Of a stretch of 64,000 bases of DNA, positions 54,307 to 63,911 are shown piece after piece. Each line of letters begins with the position of its first letter. Within the stretch, counting starts at the first letter, position 1. The stretch comes from Thalassospira profundimaris (lineage in GTDB: Bacteria; Pseudomonadota; Alphaproteobacteria; Rhodospirillales; Thalassospiraceae), in contig NZ_JPWF01000001.1 in the NCBI RefSeq assembly GCF_003326675.1, positions 1 to 64,000 on the forward strand. The letters run 5' to 3'. The notes under the pieces were generated by a model. The model ran no database searches. It had not been told where the DNA came from and saw nothing but the letters and a program-made list of their open reading frames with translations. A program made the translations under genes and the position numbers.

Positions 54307-54385
54307 TTATGCACTACCCCGTGTCAATCCGATCGTCCCCCCCAAGACCATTATCCTCGTCTGGTGTTTTTGTCCGGTCTCTTTA

Positions 54386-55225
54386 TCAAAGGCTGAAACG
54401 GTCGCCCAGATAAACCCTGCGAACATCGTCATTTCTGACAATCTCGTCAGGACCACCTTCCATCAAAACCCGACCGTCATGCAAGATATATGCCCGGTCA
54501 ATAATGTCGAGAGTCTCGCGCACATTGTGGTCAGTAATCAAGACCCCAATGCCACGATCTTTCAGATGACGTACAAGATCACGGATATCGCCCACCGCAA
54601 TCGGGTCAATCCCGGCCAGCGGTTCATCAAGCAGAACAAAATTCGGATGGGCTGCAAGGGCACGTGCGATTTCGCAACGACGGCGTTCCCCGCCCGAAAG
54701 TGCCAGTGCCGGCGTACGGCGCAAATGTTCGATTGCGAATTCCGCCAGAAGGTCTTCAAGATTCTGTTCGCGCTTGATGCGGTCATCTTCAACCACTTCA
54801 AGGACGGCCATAATATTCTGTTCAACCGTCATGCCACGGAAAATCGAGGCTTCCTGTGGCAGATACCCGATTCCAAGACGCGCGCGCTGATACATCGGCA
54901 TCGCGGTAATATCGCGCCCGTCCAGGGAAATGGTCCCCCGATCCGATGCGATCAGGCCGGTAATGATATAGAAACTGGTGGTCTTGCCCGCACCGTTCGG
55001 CCCCAAAAGACCAACCGCCTCGCCGCGTTGAACAGAAACAGACACGTCTTTAAGAACAGGACGCTTCTTGAAGCTTTTGCCAAGATTATGCGCCACCAGG
55101 CCCTTGTTCGCGGTGATCAAACGCGGACCACCTGCGGTCCCCGTCCCTGAGGATGCTTGCGCACCGGCAGACGCTGCTTGCGTCTTTGCGTCATCGGATT
55201 TTACGCCCTTGCGCGACCAGAACAA
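54386..55225 (-). CDS. lptB: LPS export ABC transporter ATP-binding protein LptB
   Basis: LptB is the ATPase that powers lipopolysaccharide extraction from the inner membrane with LptF and LptG. Walker A is GPNGAGKTT, the Q loop [12 protein letters not shown], the signature [15 protein letters not shown], Walker [12 protein letters not shown] and the switch His in ITDHNVRET. The N-terminal 40 residues form an extra Ala/Ser/Gly-rich tail before [13 protein letters not shown], making it 279 residues against about 240 in E. coli. It lies downstream of lptC-lptA and upstream of rpoN, the classic order. lptF and lptG are elsewhere. Confidence 0.97.
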   Translation of the reverse strand: MFWSRKGVKSDDAKTQAASAGAQASSGTGTAGGPRLITANKGLVAHNLGKSFKKRPVLKDVSVSVQRGEAVGLLGPNGAGKTTSFYIITGLIASDRGTISLDGRDITAMPMYQRARLGIGYLPQEASIFRGMTVEQNIMAVLEVVEDDRIKREQNLEDLLAEFAIEHLRRTPALALSGGERRRCEIARALAAHPNFVLLDEPLAGIDPIAVGDIRDLVRHLKDRGIGVLITDHNVRETLDIIDRAYILHDGRVLMEGGPDEIVRNDDVRRVYLGDRFSL

Positions 55226-55240
55226 ATTACCGACCTTTCC

Positions 55241-56119
55241 TCAGTTACCGGTCCCGGCACCGGCCGGGTTCTTATTTTCGTCTTTTTCGGGAACCAGAAG
55301 ACCACGAACACGGGACTTTCCGCCGCCATTGCCATCCGCGGTCAAACGGCTGATGCCGGTATTGAGATCGACAACTGCGCGATCCCCGTTCAACTGATTC
55401 TCTCCGCGCGTGATCTTAACCGATCCGATCAGGGTCGCGATACCCGTTTTCGCATCATAAACGCCTTGATCCCCCACGACAAAGTCGGTGGGTGTGCGGA
55501 TATTTACATTGCCCTGACCATCAATACGGCGCAACTCATTTGCCCCGTTCTTACCAGCATCAAAACGCGCGGTCAGCGTATCACCACGAAGGGTACGTTC
55601 CTCGGACACCGCGACGGCATCGCCGCGCGCAACTGCAATCCGATCAGTTTCCCAATATTCCAGACTGTCACGTGCAGTCAGCGTTTCCTTGGGCGTGGTA
55701 TATTTCAGGTTATCACCGGTCAGAACCACGACCGCCTGATCAATGTCGTAAACCGCCTTGTCGCCAGTCGCAACATCGGTATCCGAGGACAGTTTGACAT
55801 TGCCGATCGCAATGATGCGGTAAATCTCGCTATTGCCGTCACGATCACGATAAAGCGCCTGAAGTTCATCGGCATCGACCCGCGACGTGCCGCGTTTGGC
55901 CACCGCATTGCCACGTGCAATCAGAAGCTGCTCATCGCGACGCCATTCAATGCCGTTATCAGACTCGACTTCCAGACCACCGCCGCCATTCTGTGCCAGT
56001 CCCAGCGGATTGGCCTGTGCAATGTTTGAAAGGCCATAAAGCCCCAGAACAGTCCCGCCAAGCATCAATGCAGCAACGAGTGTCCCGGCTTTGCGGGTCA
56101 GAAGCCCCTTCACGATCAT
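55241..56119 (-). CDS. lptA: LPS transport periplasmic protein LptA
   Basis: LptA forms the periplasmic bridge that carries LPS from LptC to LptD. A signal sequence (TLVAALMLGGTVLGLYG, then ANPLG) precedes an OstA-type beta-jellyroll of repeated strands: GNVKLSSDTDVATGDKAVYD and GVYDAKTGIATLIGSVKITRGENQ are typical pieces. With 292 residues it is longer than E. coli LptA (185), as in many alphaproteobacteria, with an extra Gly/Asn-rich tail. It overlaps lptC by 4 bp and ends 16 bp before lptB. Confidence 0.93.
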   Translation of the reverse strand: MIVKGLLTRKAGTLVAALMLGGTVLGLYGLSNIAQANPLGLAQNGGGGLEVESDNGIEWRRDEQLLIARGNAVAKRGTSRVDADELQALYRDRDGNSEIYRIIAIGNVKLSSDTDVATGDKAVYDIDQAVVVLTGDNLKYTTPKETLTARDSLEYWETDRIAVARGDAVAVSEERTLRGDTLTARFDAGKNGANELRRIDGQGNVNIRTPTDFVVGDQGVYDAKTGIATLIGSVKITRGENQLNGDRAVVDLNTGISRLTADGNGGGKSRVRGLLVPEKDENKNPAGAGTGN

Positions 56120-56823
56120 GACTTCCCTTTCATTGCGCTATCGAAAATCACCAGTTTCGATTTCCCCAAAAAGCGGATCACCGCCCCCTTGTTTTCTAGC
56201 TCGAACCCGGAATCGGATTTGATCGTGCCAAACGGCCCCTGACCATCGACCGGAACAGTACCGCTGGCATTGCCGGAATTCATAGCAATTTCAGCTTCTT
56301 CGGTATGAATTTCAAAGCCGTTATCGTGATACATATTGACCGTACCAACAAGGTCGAGCATCCCGTTTTCTTCGGTATAGAACCCTTCATTGGCGGTCAG
56401 GGCGATCCATGAACCGTCTTCAAGCGTAATGTCGGCCTGCGGCGCATCCAGATAGACATGCTGGGTGCGTTCCTGCGTTTCCGGCGACTCGATGGCTTCG
56501 CGTGCGGTCACGGTGAAGGGCTGCTTTTTACCATCCACGCCAAAGAAGCGCGGATTGGTCATGGCAACATTTTCCATCAGATCTTCGGGGGATGTCGAAA
56601 AACCAAGCCGGAACCCGCTATCCTGAACCTGTTCGATCTGCGGCCACAACACCACCAGCGCCATCAGCGTCAAGGCAATCAGCGGCAGCACAAACTTCAG
56701 CAAATTCACGATCATCCGTCTGAGCGGATTGATCCGGACCTCGCGCCGACCAGAAGGCAACCGGTCGCGTGAAAGGCCTTCGGCCCTTTGCGATGCGACC
56801 TTTGGCGTGCCTTCTGTGCTCAT
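56116..56823 (-). CDS. lptC: LPS export system protein LptC
   Basis: LptC is the inner-membrane-anchored partner of LptB2FG that hands LPS to LptA. An N-terminal cytoplasmic stretch of about 35 basic residues is followed by one membrane helix (MIVNLLKFVLPLIALTLMALV, here split). The periplasmic part has the OstA-like strands DITLEDGSWIALTANEG and GTVNMYHDNGFEIHTEEAEI. The length is 235 residues. It overlaps lptA by 4 bp and follows kdsD by 3 bp, so kdsD-lptC-lptA-lptB are one transcript. Confidence 0.92.
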   Translation of the reverse strand: MSTEGTPKVASQRAEGLSRDRLPSGRREVRINPLRRMIVNLLKFVLPLIALTLMALVVLWPQIEQVQDSGFRLGFSTSPEDLMENVAMTNPRFFGVDGKKQPFTVTAREAIESPETQERTQHVYLDAPQADITLEDGSWIALTANEGFYTEENGMLDLVGTVNMYHDNGFEIHTEEAEIAMNSGNASGTVPVDGQGPFGTIKSDSGFELENKGAVIRFLGKSKLVIFDSAMKGKS

Positions 56824-56826
56824 TGC

Positions 56827-57834
56827 TTATGCCACCCCTGAACGCAAAAGATCATGGATATGCACAAGACCAACCGGAATACCGGCATCATCAAGCACGA
56901 ACAGCGCAGTAATGCTGCGATCATTCATGATGGCAAGGGCCTCGACCGCCAGCGCGTCGGCATGGGTGACTTTCGGCCCGGCCGTCATGACATCACCAAC
57001 CTTCATCGCCACCAGATTATCGGCCATGTGACGGCGCAAGTCGCCGTCGGTTACAATCCCGATCAGGGCTCCGGCATCACCCAGCACCCCGACACAGCCA
57101 AATGAATGACCGGTCATAGTGACAAGGGCCTCGGACATCAGGGCATCACGGGCAATCAAGGGCAGGCTTTGCGCATCATGCATGACATCATGGACATGCA
57201 ACAAACGCTGACCCAGCTTTCCACCCGGGTGGAAAGTACGGAAATCTTCGGCACTAAAGCCGCGGCGCTCCATCAAGGTCACCGCAAGCGCATCGGCAAG
57301 CGCCAGCATCGCCGTGGTCGAGGTGGTCGGGGCCTGTTTGTTCGGGCAGGCTTCCGGGCTTGCCGGCAAGACAAGCGGGCAATCGGATTGCTTGGCAAGC
57401 GAGCTTTCCGGTTTGCGGGTCATGCCGATCAGCGGCACATTGAAACGGCGGGTAAAGGCGATGATATCGGAAAGTTCGGGAGTTTCGCCGGAATTCGACA
57501 GGGCTAGAACCGCGTCATCCTTGCCGATCATGCCAAGATCACCGTGGCTTGCTTCGGCCGGATGGACAAAGAAGGATGGCGTGCCGGTCGAGGCAAAAGT
57601 CGCCGCGATCTTTTTGGCGATATGACCACTTTTGCCCATGCCGGTAATGACCAGACGGCCCTTGAGCCCTTCGATCAGATCAATTGCCTTGCAGAAATCA
57701 CCATCAAGCGAAGCTGCCAGTTCGCGCAGCGCGGATGCTTCGATATCGAGAACCCGGCGCGCAATCGCAAGATCGGCGTCAGAAGCCGGAACCGGTACAT
57801 TTTTGGGGGTGGGAGCGTTCGTGGTCACTGTCAT
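56827..57834 (-). CDS. kdsD: D-arabinose 5-phosphate isomerase (KdsD/KpsF)
   Basis: This enzyme turns ribulose 5-phosphate into arabinose 5-phosphate, the first step of KDO synthesis for LPS. The SIS domain (about residues 40-175) has GMGKSGHIAKKIAATFASTG with the phosphate and zinc region and ALSNSGETPEL. Two CBS domains follow: VHDVMHDAQSLPLI and VGDVMTAGPKVTH mark their starts. The length of 335 residues is standard. The ATG at 57834 precedes the conserved part; the frame is open to 57873. It leads the lpt group and lies downstream of the rnd-like gene. Confidence 0.96.
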   Translation of the reverse strand: MTVTTNAPTPKNVPVPASDADLAIARRVLDIEASALRELAASLDGDFCKAIDLIEGLKGRLVITGMGKSGHIAKKIAATFASTGTPSFFVHPAEASHGDLGMIGKDDAVLALSNSGETPELSDIIAFTRRFNVPLIGMTRKPESSLAKQSDCPLVLPASPEACPNKQAPTTSTTAMLALADALAVTLMERRGFSAEDFRTFHPGGKLGQRLLHVHDVMHDAQSLPLIARDALMSEALVTMTGHSFGCVGVLGDAGALIGIVTDGDLRRHMADNLVAMKVGDVMTAGPKVTHADALAVEALAIMNDRSITALFVLDDAGIPVGLVHIHDLLRSGVA

Positions 57835-57987
57835 CTGTTTCTTGTTTGCGTTTCCTGCCCGGAGATAAGGCAATTGGCCCCTTATGCAAGGTCAATGCGC
57901 CAAAACTATGAACCTGCCGGGCGGAACGGTCAATTGCCGAGCCGCCCGAATACAGCTTCAATATTCACAGGCAGTTAACTGCCATGC

Positions 57988-58599
57988 TTAATGGGCAAAA
58001 ATATCGGTTTCTTCCCAACCCGACAGGTCAAGTGTCGCGCGAGCCGGCAGAAAATCGAAACAGGCTTGGGCAAGTTCGGTGCGCCCTTCGCGGGCCAGAC
58101 GACGATCAAGCTCTTCCTTGGCCTTGTGCAGATACAAAACATCCGACGCGGCGTAATCGATCTGTTCCTTGGTCAGCTCGGCTGCACCCCAGTCGGAGCT
58201 CTGCTGCTGCTTGGAAATCTCGACCCCGACCAGCTCACGCAGAAGGTCTTTAAGACCGTGACGGTCGGTATAGGTACGGATCAGTTTGGAGGCGATTTTG
58301 GTGCAATAAACGGGCGCACAGCGCACACCGAGATATTTGTCCATGACCGCAATGTCAAAACGCCCGAAATGAAACAGTTTCAGGACCGACGGATCGGCCA
58401 GAAGTTTCTTGAGGTTCGGTGCGCTGTAATCTTCTCCATCGAACTTGACCAGATGGGCATCACCATCCCCGCTCGAAAGCTGCACGACACACAGACGGTC
58501 GCGGTGCGGGTTCAGGCCCATGGTTTCGCTGTCGATTGCCACGACCTTGCCAAGGTCAAGATCGTCCGGCAGATCTCCGAGATGGAGGAAGTTGGTCAT
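57988..58599 (-). CDS. Ribonuclease D-like 3'-5' exonuclease
   Basis: The protein is a DEDD-type 3'-5' exonuclease of the RNase D group without the C-terminal HRDC domains, 203 residues against about 375 in E. coli Rnd. The metal residues are in VVAIDSETMGLNPHRD (D-x-E), the middle Asp in FHFGRFDIAVMD, and the last in QIDYAASDVLYLHKA. This short form is typical of alphaproteobacteria. The ATG at 58599 precedes the conserved core. It stands at the head of the kdsD-lpt block, 153 bp before kdsD, and may be transcribed with it. Confidence 0.92.
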   Translation of the reverse strand: MTNFLHLGDLPDDLDLGKVVAIDSETMGLNPHRDRLCVVQLSSGDGDAHLVKFDGEDYSAPNLKKLLADPSVLKLFHFGRFDIAVMDKYLGVRCAPVYCTKIASKLIRTYTDRHGLKDLLRELVGVEISKQQQSSDWGAAELTKEQIDYAASDVLYLHKAKEELDRRLAREGRTELAQACFDFLPARATLDLSGWEETDIFAH

Positions 58600-58744
58600 C
58601 GCGGTTCTCCAAATTTTCAAATTTGCCTGTTCTTAACACAGCAAACCATCCATCGCACCGCAAAAGTCATACGAATTGAAGGGTTTTTCGCACTTCTGTG
58701 CGGGTTTGAACGGCAAAATCACAGAAATTTAGGCCAAAACGACA

Positions 58745-58776
58745 ATACCCCAGCACATCAGAAATGTGCTGGGGTA

Positions 58777-58777
<1 letters not shown>
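58745..58777 (-). terminator. Terminator of tRNA-Leu
   Basis: ATACCCCAGCACAT and ATGTGCTGGGGTAT form a perfect 14-bp stem with the loop CAGAA (complement TTCTG). It starts directly at the encoded CCA end of the tRNA; on the minus strand TTGTCGTTTTGG follows. The stem is AU-capped and strong. Confidence 0.85.
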
Positions 58778-58863
<86 letters not shown>

Positions 58864-59031
58864 ATAGGGGCTTCTGGTTTGTTCGGGCGGTGTCCGCCGG
58901 AACGGGGCGGAATATACGCGGTCAGCTTAAAGTGTCAACCAACTTTTTGATGGTTTGGTGAAACTAAATCACGCAAAGCCGCCTTGGGCCGAAAACACAA
59001 GGATTTTCCTTGGTTTTCGGGGATTTTCACA

Positions 59032-60225
59032 TCACGCGGAATGGTCGAACAAATAGCCCAATACACCGTTCAACCGGTTTCTGCCCTGCTGCGTCGCCCG
59101 AAGACCCGCAGAATCACAGACCAGATCACCCGAAACGATCAGGGTTTCGAGCCGTTCCGAATCCAGCACATCGCGCGGCGCCTTGCCAATAATCCGTTCG
59201 AACCGCGATACAGGAATGGTTTCATTAAGCCGCAACCCCATCATCACCATTTCAAGCAAGCGTTCATCGGCATCAAGTACGGTTTCTTCCTGGGTGCCGT
59301 GACCATGCTTTTCCACCCGATCCATCCAGATTTCCGGCGCACGGTGGCGGCGCACGGCCATCGGCACGGTGCTGCCATCGGGTTGGATCACGGCTTCGCG
59401 GCCATGCGCACCCGGGCCAATGCCCAGATAGTCGCCATAACGCCAATAAACCAGGTTATGGCGGCTTTCCTGTCCCGGTTTGGCGTGGTTGGAAACCTCG
59501 TAACAGCGATAGCCCGCCGCCTCGGTTTCTTCCTGGGTGATTTCATAAAGCTCGGTGGCAAGGTCTTCATCGGGCACCACCAGTTCACCACGTTGATGCA
59601 GGGTATAAAACTGTGTGCCCGGCTCGATGGTGAGCTGATAAAGCGAGATATGACCGTTGGCGATATCAAGCCCTTCGCGAAGTTCCTTGCGCCATGCCTT
59701 GGGGTCATGTTCCGGGCGGGCATAGATCAGATCAAACGAGAAACGGTCAAATACCGTGGTCGCGACATCCAGGGCACGCAACGCTTCCTTGGCGGAATGC
59801 ACCCGCCCAAGGAATTTAAGATCACGATCATTAAGGGCCTGAATACCGATGGACACCCGGTTGATGCCATTCGCCGCAAAGGCCGAAAACCGGTCAATCT
59901 CCACCGTGCCCGGATTGGCCTCCAACGTGATTTCAAGATCGTCGGTGACCTTCCAATAGGTCTTGATATCAGCAATCAGCGCACCTGCGGTTTCCGGGTC
60001 CATCAGCGACGGCGTGCCACCGCCAAAGAACACCGAGCCAACAACACGGCCCGGATGGCGTGCGGCACCCGCAGCAAGTTCTGCACGCAGCGCCTTGCGC
60101 CAGCGAGCATGATCAACACTGTTCGCAACATGGCTGTTGAAATCGCAATAAGGGCATTTCGACAGACAGAACGGCCAGTGGATATAAATGCCAAAGGGCA
60201 CGGTTTCAGAAAACGGTGCAGACAC
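59032..60225 (-). CDS. hemW: HemW-type radical SAM protein (coproporphyrinogen III oxidase-like)
   Basis: HemW is a radical SAM protein now regarded as a heme chaperone; it was formerly annotated as oxygen-independent coproporphyrinogen oxidase. The cluster motif is C-x3-C-x2-C in WPFCLSKCPYCDF near residue 20. FFGGGTPSLM, ITLEANPGTVE and RVSIGIQALND follow, and a HemN C-terminal domain starts near residue 300. The length is 397 residues. It lacks the extra N-terminal Cys-rich part of true HemN. The start is GTG. It is last in the rph-rdgB-hemW group. Confidence 0.93.
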   Translation of the reverse strand: MSAPFSETVPFGIYIHWPFCLSKCPYCDFNSHVANSVDHARWRKALRAELAAGAARHPGRVVGSVFFGGGTPSLMDPETAGALIADIKTYWKVTDDLEITLEANPGTVEIDRFSAFAANGINRVSIGIQALNDRDLKFLGRVHSAKEALRALDVATTVFDRFSFDLIYARPEHDPKAWRKELREGLDIANGHISLYQLTIEPGTQFYTLHQRGELVVPDEDLATELYEITQEETEAAGYRCYEVSNHAKPGQESRHNLVYWRYGDYLGIGPGAHGREAVIQPDGSTVPMAVRRHRAPEIWMDRVEKHGHGTQEETVLDADERLLEMVMMGLRLNETIPVSRFERIIGKAPRDVLDSERLETLIVSGDLVCDSAGLRATQQGRNRLNGVLGYLFDHSA

Positions 60226-60338
60226 GCGGAACTCTTTTCAAATGCAGGTCAATATGCGGGAGGCAGTGCCCATAAACTAACACGCACCGCCGATCATGAC
60301 ATCAGCGATGCGTGCATGGGTTCGATGCAGCGTTTTGC

Positions 60339-60935
60339 CTATTCGAAGCAGGCTTTGACCAACTGGGCAAAAGCATCGGCACGGTGGCTCATTTCATGCT
60401 TTTTGGACGGATCCATTTCGCCAAAGGTTTCGTCATATCCCTTGGGCTGGAAAATCGGGTCATAGCCAAAACCATGACGCCCGCGTTTCGGCCAGACGAT
60501 TTCACCTTCAACCTTGCCTTCGAAATTCTCGACATGCCCGTCCGGCCAAGCCAGTGACAGCGCACAGATAAAGGATGCCCGACGGTCAGGATGATTACCG
60601 ATCCCGTTCTGGACCTTTTCCATCGCCATGTCGAAATCCTTGTCTGGCCCGGCCCAGCGTGCCGAATAAATACCCGGTGCGCCATCAAGGGCTGAAACCG
60701 CAAGACCACTGTCATCGGCAAGAGCCGGAAGATTTGCACCCGTTGCCGCAGCCATCGATTTCAGCTGCGCATTGCCGATAAAGGTCTTTTCGGTTTCTTC
60801 GGGTTCCGGAAGATCAAGTTCGCCAGCCGAGAAAACCTCGATCCCGAACGGTGCGAGCAACTCGCCAATTTCCTTGATCTTGCCTTTGTTGTGACTGGCG
60901 ATCACCAGTTTCTTTTCCGTAAAACGACGGGCCAT
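60339..60935 (-). CDS. rdgB: Non-canonical purine NTP pyrophosphatase RdgB/HAM1
   Basis: RdgB hydrolyses dITP, XTP and similar damaged nucleotides to monophosphates and keeps them out of DNA and RNA. The substrate-binding signature is [13 protein letters not shown] near residue 10. The catalytic part has [26 protein letters not shown] (split) and [20 protein letters not shown] closes the protein. The length of 198 residues is standard. The ATG at 60935 precedes the conserved strand; the frame is open to 60998. It lies 113 bp before hemW. Confidence 0.96.
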   Translation of the reverse strand: MARRFTEKKLVIASHNKGKIKEIGELLAPFGIEVFSAGELDLPEPEETEKTFIGNAQLKSMAAATGANLPALADDSGLAVSALDGAPGIYSARWAGPDKDFDMAMEKVQNGIGNHPDRRASFICALSLAWPDGHVENFEGKVEGEIVWPKRGRHGFGYDPIFQPKGYDETFGEMDPSKKHEMSHRADAFAQLVKACFE

Positions 60936-61011
60936 TTTTCTGCCTGGGATACAATAAGGGTCAGATGCGAAAAGCGGCAGGTGGGATGCCTGCCGCAAAT
61001 TTCATTTTCAA

Positions 61012-61728
61012 TTAAAGGCCAAGGGCCTCGCGCTGTTTGGCAAACAGCTCTTTGCAGCCTTTTTCGGCCAGCGCGAACATCTTGTCATAAGACTCGCGAT
61101 CAAACGGTACGTCTTCGGCCGTGGCCTGAACCTCGACGATGCCGCCATTGCCTGCCAATACAAAGTTGGCATCAGCACCGGCATTGCTGTCTTCGGCATA
61201 ATCAAGATCAAGGACCGCTTCGCCGTTATAGATACCGCACGAAATGGCTGCGACCGGCTGGGTCAGCGGGATTTCCTTGATCAGACCAAGGCGACGCACG
61301 CCCTGAAACGCCAGATGGGCTGCAACATAAGCACCCGTGATCGACGCGGTACGCGTACCGCCATCGGCCTGAATGACATCACAATCCAGACGCATCTGCA
61401 TTTCACCCATCGCCTTCATATCAGCAACGGCACGGATCGAACGACCGATCAGGCGCTGAATTTCTTGGGTGCGGCCCGACTGACCGCCACGGGCTGCTTC
61501 ACGCTGCATGCGCGAATCGGTGGCACGCGGCAACATGCCGTATTCCGCAGTGATCCAGCCTTTACCGGAATTGCGCATCCAGCCCGGCACCTTGTCTTCG
61601 ACCGTCGCAGTACAAATGACATGGGTGTCACCGAACTTGATCAGGCAGGAGCCTTCGGCATATTTCGAAACACCGGTTTCAATGGTTACGTCACGAAGCT
61701 GATCAGGGGTACGGCCGGATGGGCGCAT
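61012..61728 (-). CDS. rph: Ribonuclease PH
   Basis: RNase PH trims tRNA 3' ends by phosphorolysis. The protein begins [19 protein letters not shown] and has [16 protein letters not shown], the phosphate-binding region [21 protein letters not shown] (split) and [19 protein letters not shown]. The active Asp is in [15 protein letters not shown]. The length is 238 residues. AGAGG lies about 9 bases before ATG 61728; the frame is open to 61944 but that part is not Rph-like. It is divergent from hrcA with 290 bp between, and rdgB follows 76 bp downstream. Confidence 0.97.
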   Translation of the reverse strand: MRPSGRTPDQLRDVTIETGVSKYAEGSCLIKFGDTHVICTATVEDKVPGWMRNSGKGWITAEYGMLPRATDSRMQREAARGGQSGRTQEIQRLIGRSIRAVADMKAMGEMQMRLDCDVIQADGGTRTASITGAYVAAHLAFQGVRRLGLIKEIPLTQPVAAISCGIYNGEAVLDLDYAEDSNAGADANFVLAGNGGIVEVQATAEDVPFDRESYDKMFALAEKGCKELFAKQREALGL

Positions 61729-61952
61729 GAGTGGGAACCTCTTGGTTGTCGGTCTGATACCGGGGTTTAAGCCGCGATTCAGACAGGCTTGAAATTTGGC
61801 CCAAAGTAAGATGACACCCGCCAAAGGTCCAGCAGTTTCCCCGTCAATTTCATCCCCGATTCGCCACATAACCGTCGCGATCATAAACAACGTTTTCAAA
61901 CCAAGTACTTGAAACCGGTGTGGCTTCGGGCTTTTGCGCTGCACCGCCGGAA

Positions 61953-61981
61953 TTGACGGATAAACAATGGCTGACTAAATT
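61953..61981 (+). promoter_or_regulatory. Candidate sigma-70 promoter of hrcA-grpE
   Basis: TTGACG (61953-61958) and TAAATT (61976-61981) are 17 bp apart, about 38 bp before the hrcA start codon. No CIRCE repeat is seen in the 290-bp rph/hrcA gap, so HrcA autoregulation at this site is not supported. Confidence 0.6.
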
Positions 61982-62018
61982 CTCGTTAGCTTGATCTGCA
62001 CCCGTTGGCACGGAACAC

Positions 62019-63077
62019 ATGGCGTATTTTGACGATACATTGCTGGGCGATATGAATGCGCGGTCACGTGAAGTGTTCCGCCAGATTGTCGATGCCTATG
62101 TCGAAACCGGCGAGCCGATCGGTTCGCGCTCTATCGCGCGCCGCATGTCCGAAAGCCTTTCGGCGGCAACCATCCGCAATGTCATGTCCGATCTTGAAGA
62201 TATGGGTCTTCTGGTCGCACCGCATATTTCCGCCGGACGCCTGCCCAGTGAAAAGGGATTGCGGCTGTTTGTGAATGCATTGATGGAGGTCGGCGACCTT
62301 CCCAACGCCGAACGCGATCAACTAACCAAGAATTGTGAACAGGCGGGCTATTCGCTTGATCAGATGCTGGGCGAAGCCACCACCATGCTTTCGGGTCTGT
62401 CGCGCTGTGCCGGATTGGTGGTTGCGCCGAAAACCGATGGCATCCGTCTTAAACAGATCGAATTTGTCGCACTTTCGCCGGGCAAGGTGCTGGCGGTTCT
62501 GGTGTCGCAGAACGGCAGTGTTGAAAACCGAATCCTTGATGTTCCGGTCGATTTGCCCGCCTCGGCATTGACAGAAGCGGCGAATTATCTAAATACCCGG
62601 TTGGCTGGAAAGACTCTTGATGACGCAAGAATTCTGATCACGCAGGAACGCGATCAGATCAAGCAGGAACTTGATGATCTTTCCGCCAATCTGATTGATG
62701 CGGGCCTTGCAACATGGGCCGGCGGGGTCAAGGGATCGTCCCTGATTGTTAAGGGACAATCCCAGCTGCTTGAAAATATCGACACGATAGAACAGCTTGA
62801 GACCGTTCGCCGCCTGTTTAACGTGCTTGAGGCCCGTGATCAGACGATTGAGTTGCTCGATGTGACCACGGATGCCCAAGGCGTTCAGATTTTCATCGGG
62901 TCCGAGAACAAACTGTTTGGCGGATCGGGTCTTTCGATGGTGATTTCGCCCTATCAGAATGCTGAAGGCAGCATTGTGGGTGCAATCGGGGTTGTCGGAC
63001 CGACCCGGATCAATTATGCCCGGATCATTCCGCTGGTCGATTACACCGCCAAACTGGTCGGTCGACTGATTGGATAA
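62019..63077 (+). CDS. hrcA: Heat-inducible transcription repressor HrcA
   Basis: HrcA represses groESL and dnaK-type genes by binding CIRCE elements. The N-terminal winged helix has EPIGSRSIARRMSESLSAATIRNVMSDLEDMGLL (seen across residues 28-62), then PHISAGRLPSEKGLRLFV, the family signature. The middle part and the C-terminal GAF-like domain (GVQIFIGSENKLF, GAIGVVGPTRINYARIIPLVDYTA) complete it at 352 residues. The ATG at 62019 matches family length. grpE follows after 50 bp on the same strand. No CIRCE was found at dnaK or hrcA in this window; groESL may be its target. Confidence 0.97.
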   Translation: MAYFDDTLLGDMNARSREVFRQIVDAYVETGEPIGSRSIARRMSESLSAATIRNVMSDLEDMGLLVAPHISAGRLPSEKGLRLFVNALMEVGDLPNAERDQLTKNCEQAGYSLDQMLGEATTMLSGLSRCAGLVVAPKTDGIRLKQIEFVALSPGKVLAVLVSQNGSVENRILDVPVDLPASALTEAANYLNTRLAGKTLDDARILITQERDQIKQELDDLSANLIDAGLATWAGGVKGSSLIVKGQSQLLENIDTIEQLETVRRLFNVLEARDQTIELLDVTTDAQGVQIFIGSENKLFGGSGLSMVISPYQNAEGSIVGAIGVVGPTRINYARIIPLVDYTAKLVGRLIG

Positions 63078-63127
63078 ATCGCGGCGCTGCGTGTCAGGCC
63101 GCATAACGTGAAAGTACAAGGTTAGCC

Positions 63128-63769
63128 ATGTCGGAAACCGCAAAGAACACCCCGGAAGATCTGCAGGACGTTAACGCCGCAGAAGAAACCGCCGCTGAAG
63201 AGGTCGCAGCAGAGGCGACCGCAGAAGCAGAAGAAATCATCATCGAAGACCCGGTCGCAGCCCTTGAGGCCGAAGTCGCCGAGCTGAAAGACCGTCTGTT
63301 GCGTCAGGCCGCCGAGGTGGAAAACACCCGCCGCCGCGCAAAAAAAGACGTCGAGGATGCCGGGAATTATGCGATCACCAAATTTGCCCGTGATCTTCTT
63401 GATGTTGGTGACAACCTGCGCCGCGCGCTTGATGCTGCAGGTGACACTTCCAATGCCGATCCGGCAATGAAGACCCTGTTTGACGGCGTTGAGATGACCG
63501 AAAAGGCGCTTCTCAAGGCGATGGAACAGAACGGCATCGAAAAGCTGGAGCCGCTTGGTGAAAAGCTTGACCCCAACATGCATCAGGCGGTGTTTGAAAT
63601 GCCGAACCCGGCATACCCGGACGGTCATGTTGCCCAGGTCATGCAGGCCGGCTACGTCCTTAAGGGTCGCTTGCTGCGCCCGGCAATGGTCGGTGTCACC
63701 AAGAACCCGGCGGGCGACCCCCCTGCCAAGGAAGAAGGTCCGGGCAGCAACGTTGATACCTCGGCCTAA
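63128..63769 (+). CDS. grpE: Nucleotide exchange factor GrpE
   Basis: GrpE releases ADP from DnaK. An acidic, Ala/Glu-rich N-terminus of about 40 residues is followed by the long coiled-coil helix (VAELKDRLLRQAAEVENTRRRAKKDVEDA, split) and the beta-wing domain with GVEMTEKALLKAME, GEKLDPNMHQAVFEMPN and the conserved Gly in YVLKGRLLRPAMVGV. The length of 213 residues is standard. It lies after hrcA in one transcript and has a terminator after it. Its partner genes dnaK and dnaJ are 25 kb away in the same window. Confidence 0.97.
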   Translation: MSETAKNTPEDLQDVNAAEETAAEEVAAEATAEAEEIIIEDPVAALEAEVAELKDRLLRQAAEVENTRRRAKKDVEDAGNYAITKFARDLLDVGDNLRRALDAAGDTSNADPAMKTLFDGVEMTEKALLKAMEQNGIEKLEPLGEKLDPNMHQAVFEMPNPAYPDGHVAQVMQAGYVLKGRLLRPAMVGVTKNPAGDPPAKEEGPGSNVDTSA

Positions 63770-63819
63770 GCCAGACAAAACAGAGATAAACCGGTTTTAG
63801 CGGATCGGGTTTATGAAAG

Positions 63820-63853
63820 CGGCCCTGCCAGACATACTTGGCGGGGCCGTTTT
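63820..63853 (+). terminator. Terminator of hrcA-grpE
   Basis: CGGCCCTGCCA pairs with TGGCGGGGCCG (11 bp, one G-T pair) around an 8-base loop and is followed by TTTTATTT. It lies about 50 bp after the grpE stop. Confidence 0.9.
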
Positions 63854-63911
63854 ATTTGCATTAGGCTATCTGATACGCGACGACCCAACCCGTTATCAAA
63901 GGATGCCCGAT

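Noticed and set aside
61729-62018. CIRCE repeat upstream of hrcA
   Set aside because: I looked for TTAGCACTC and GAGTGCTAA with a 9-base spacer on both strands and saw none here or upstream of dnaK.
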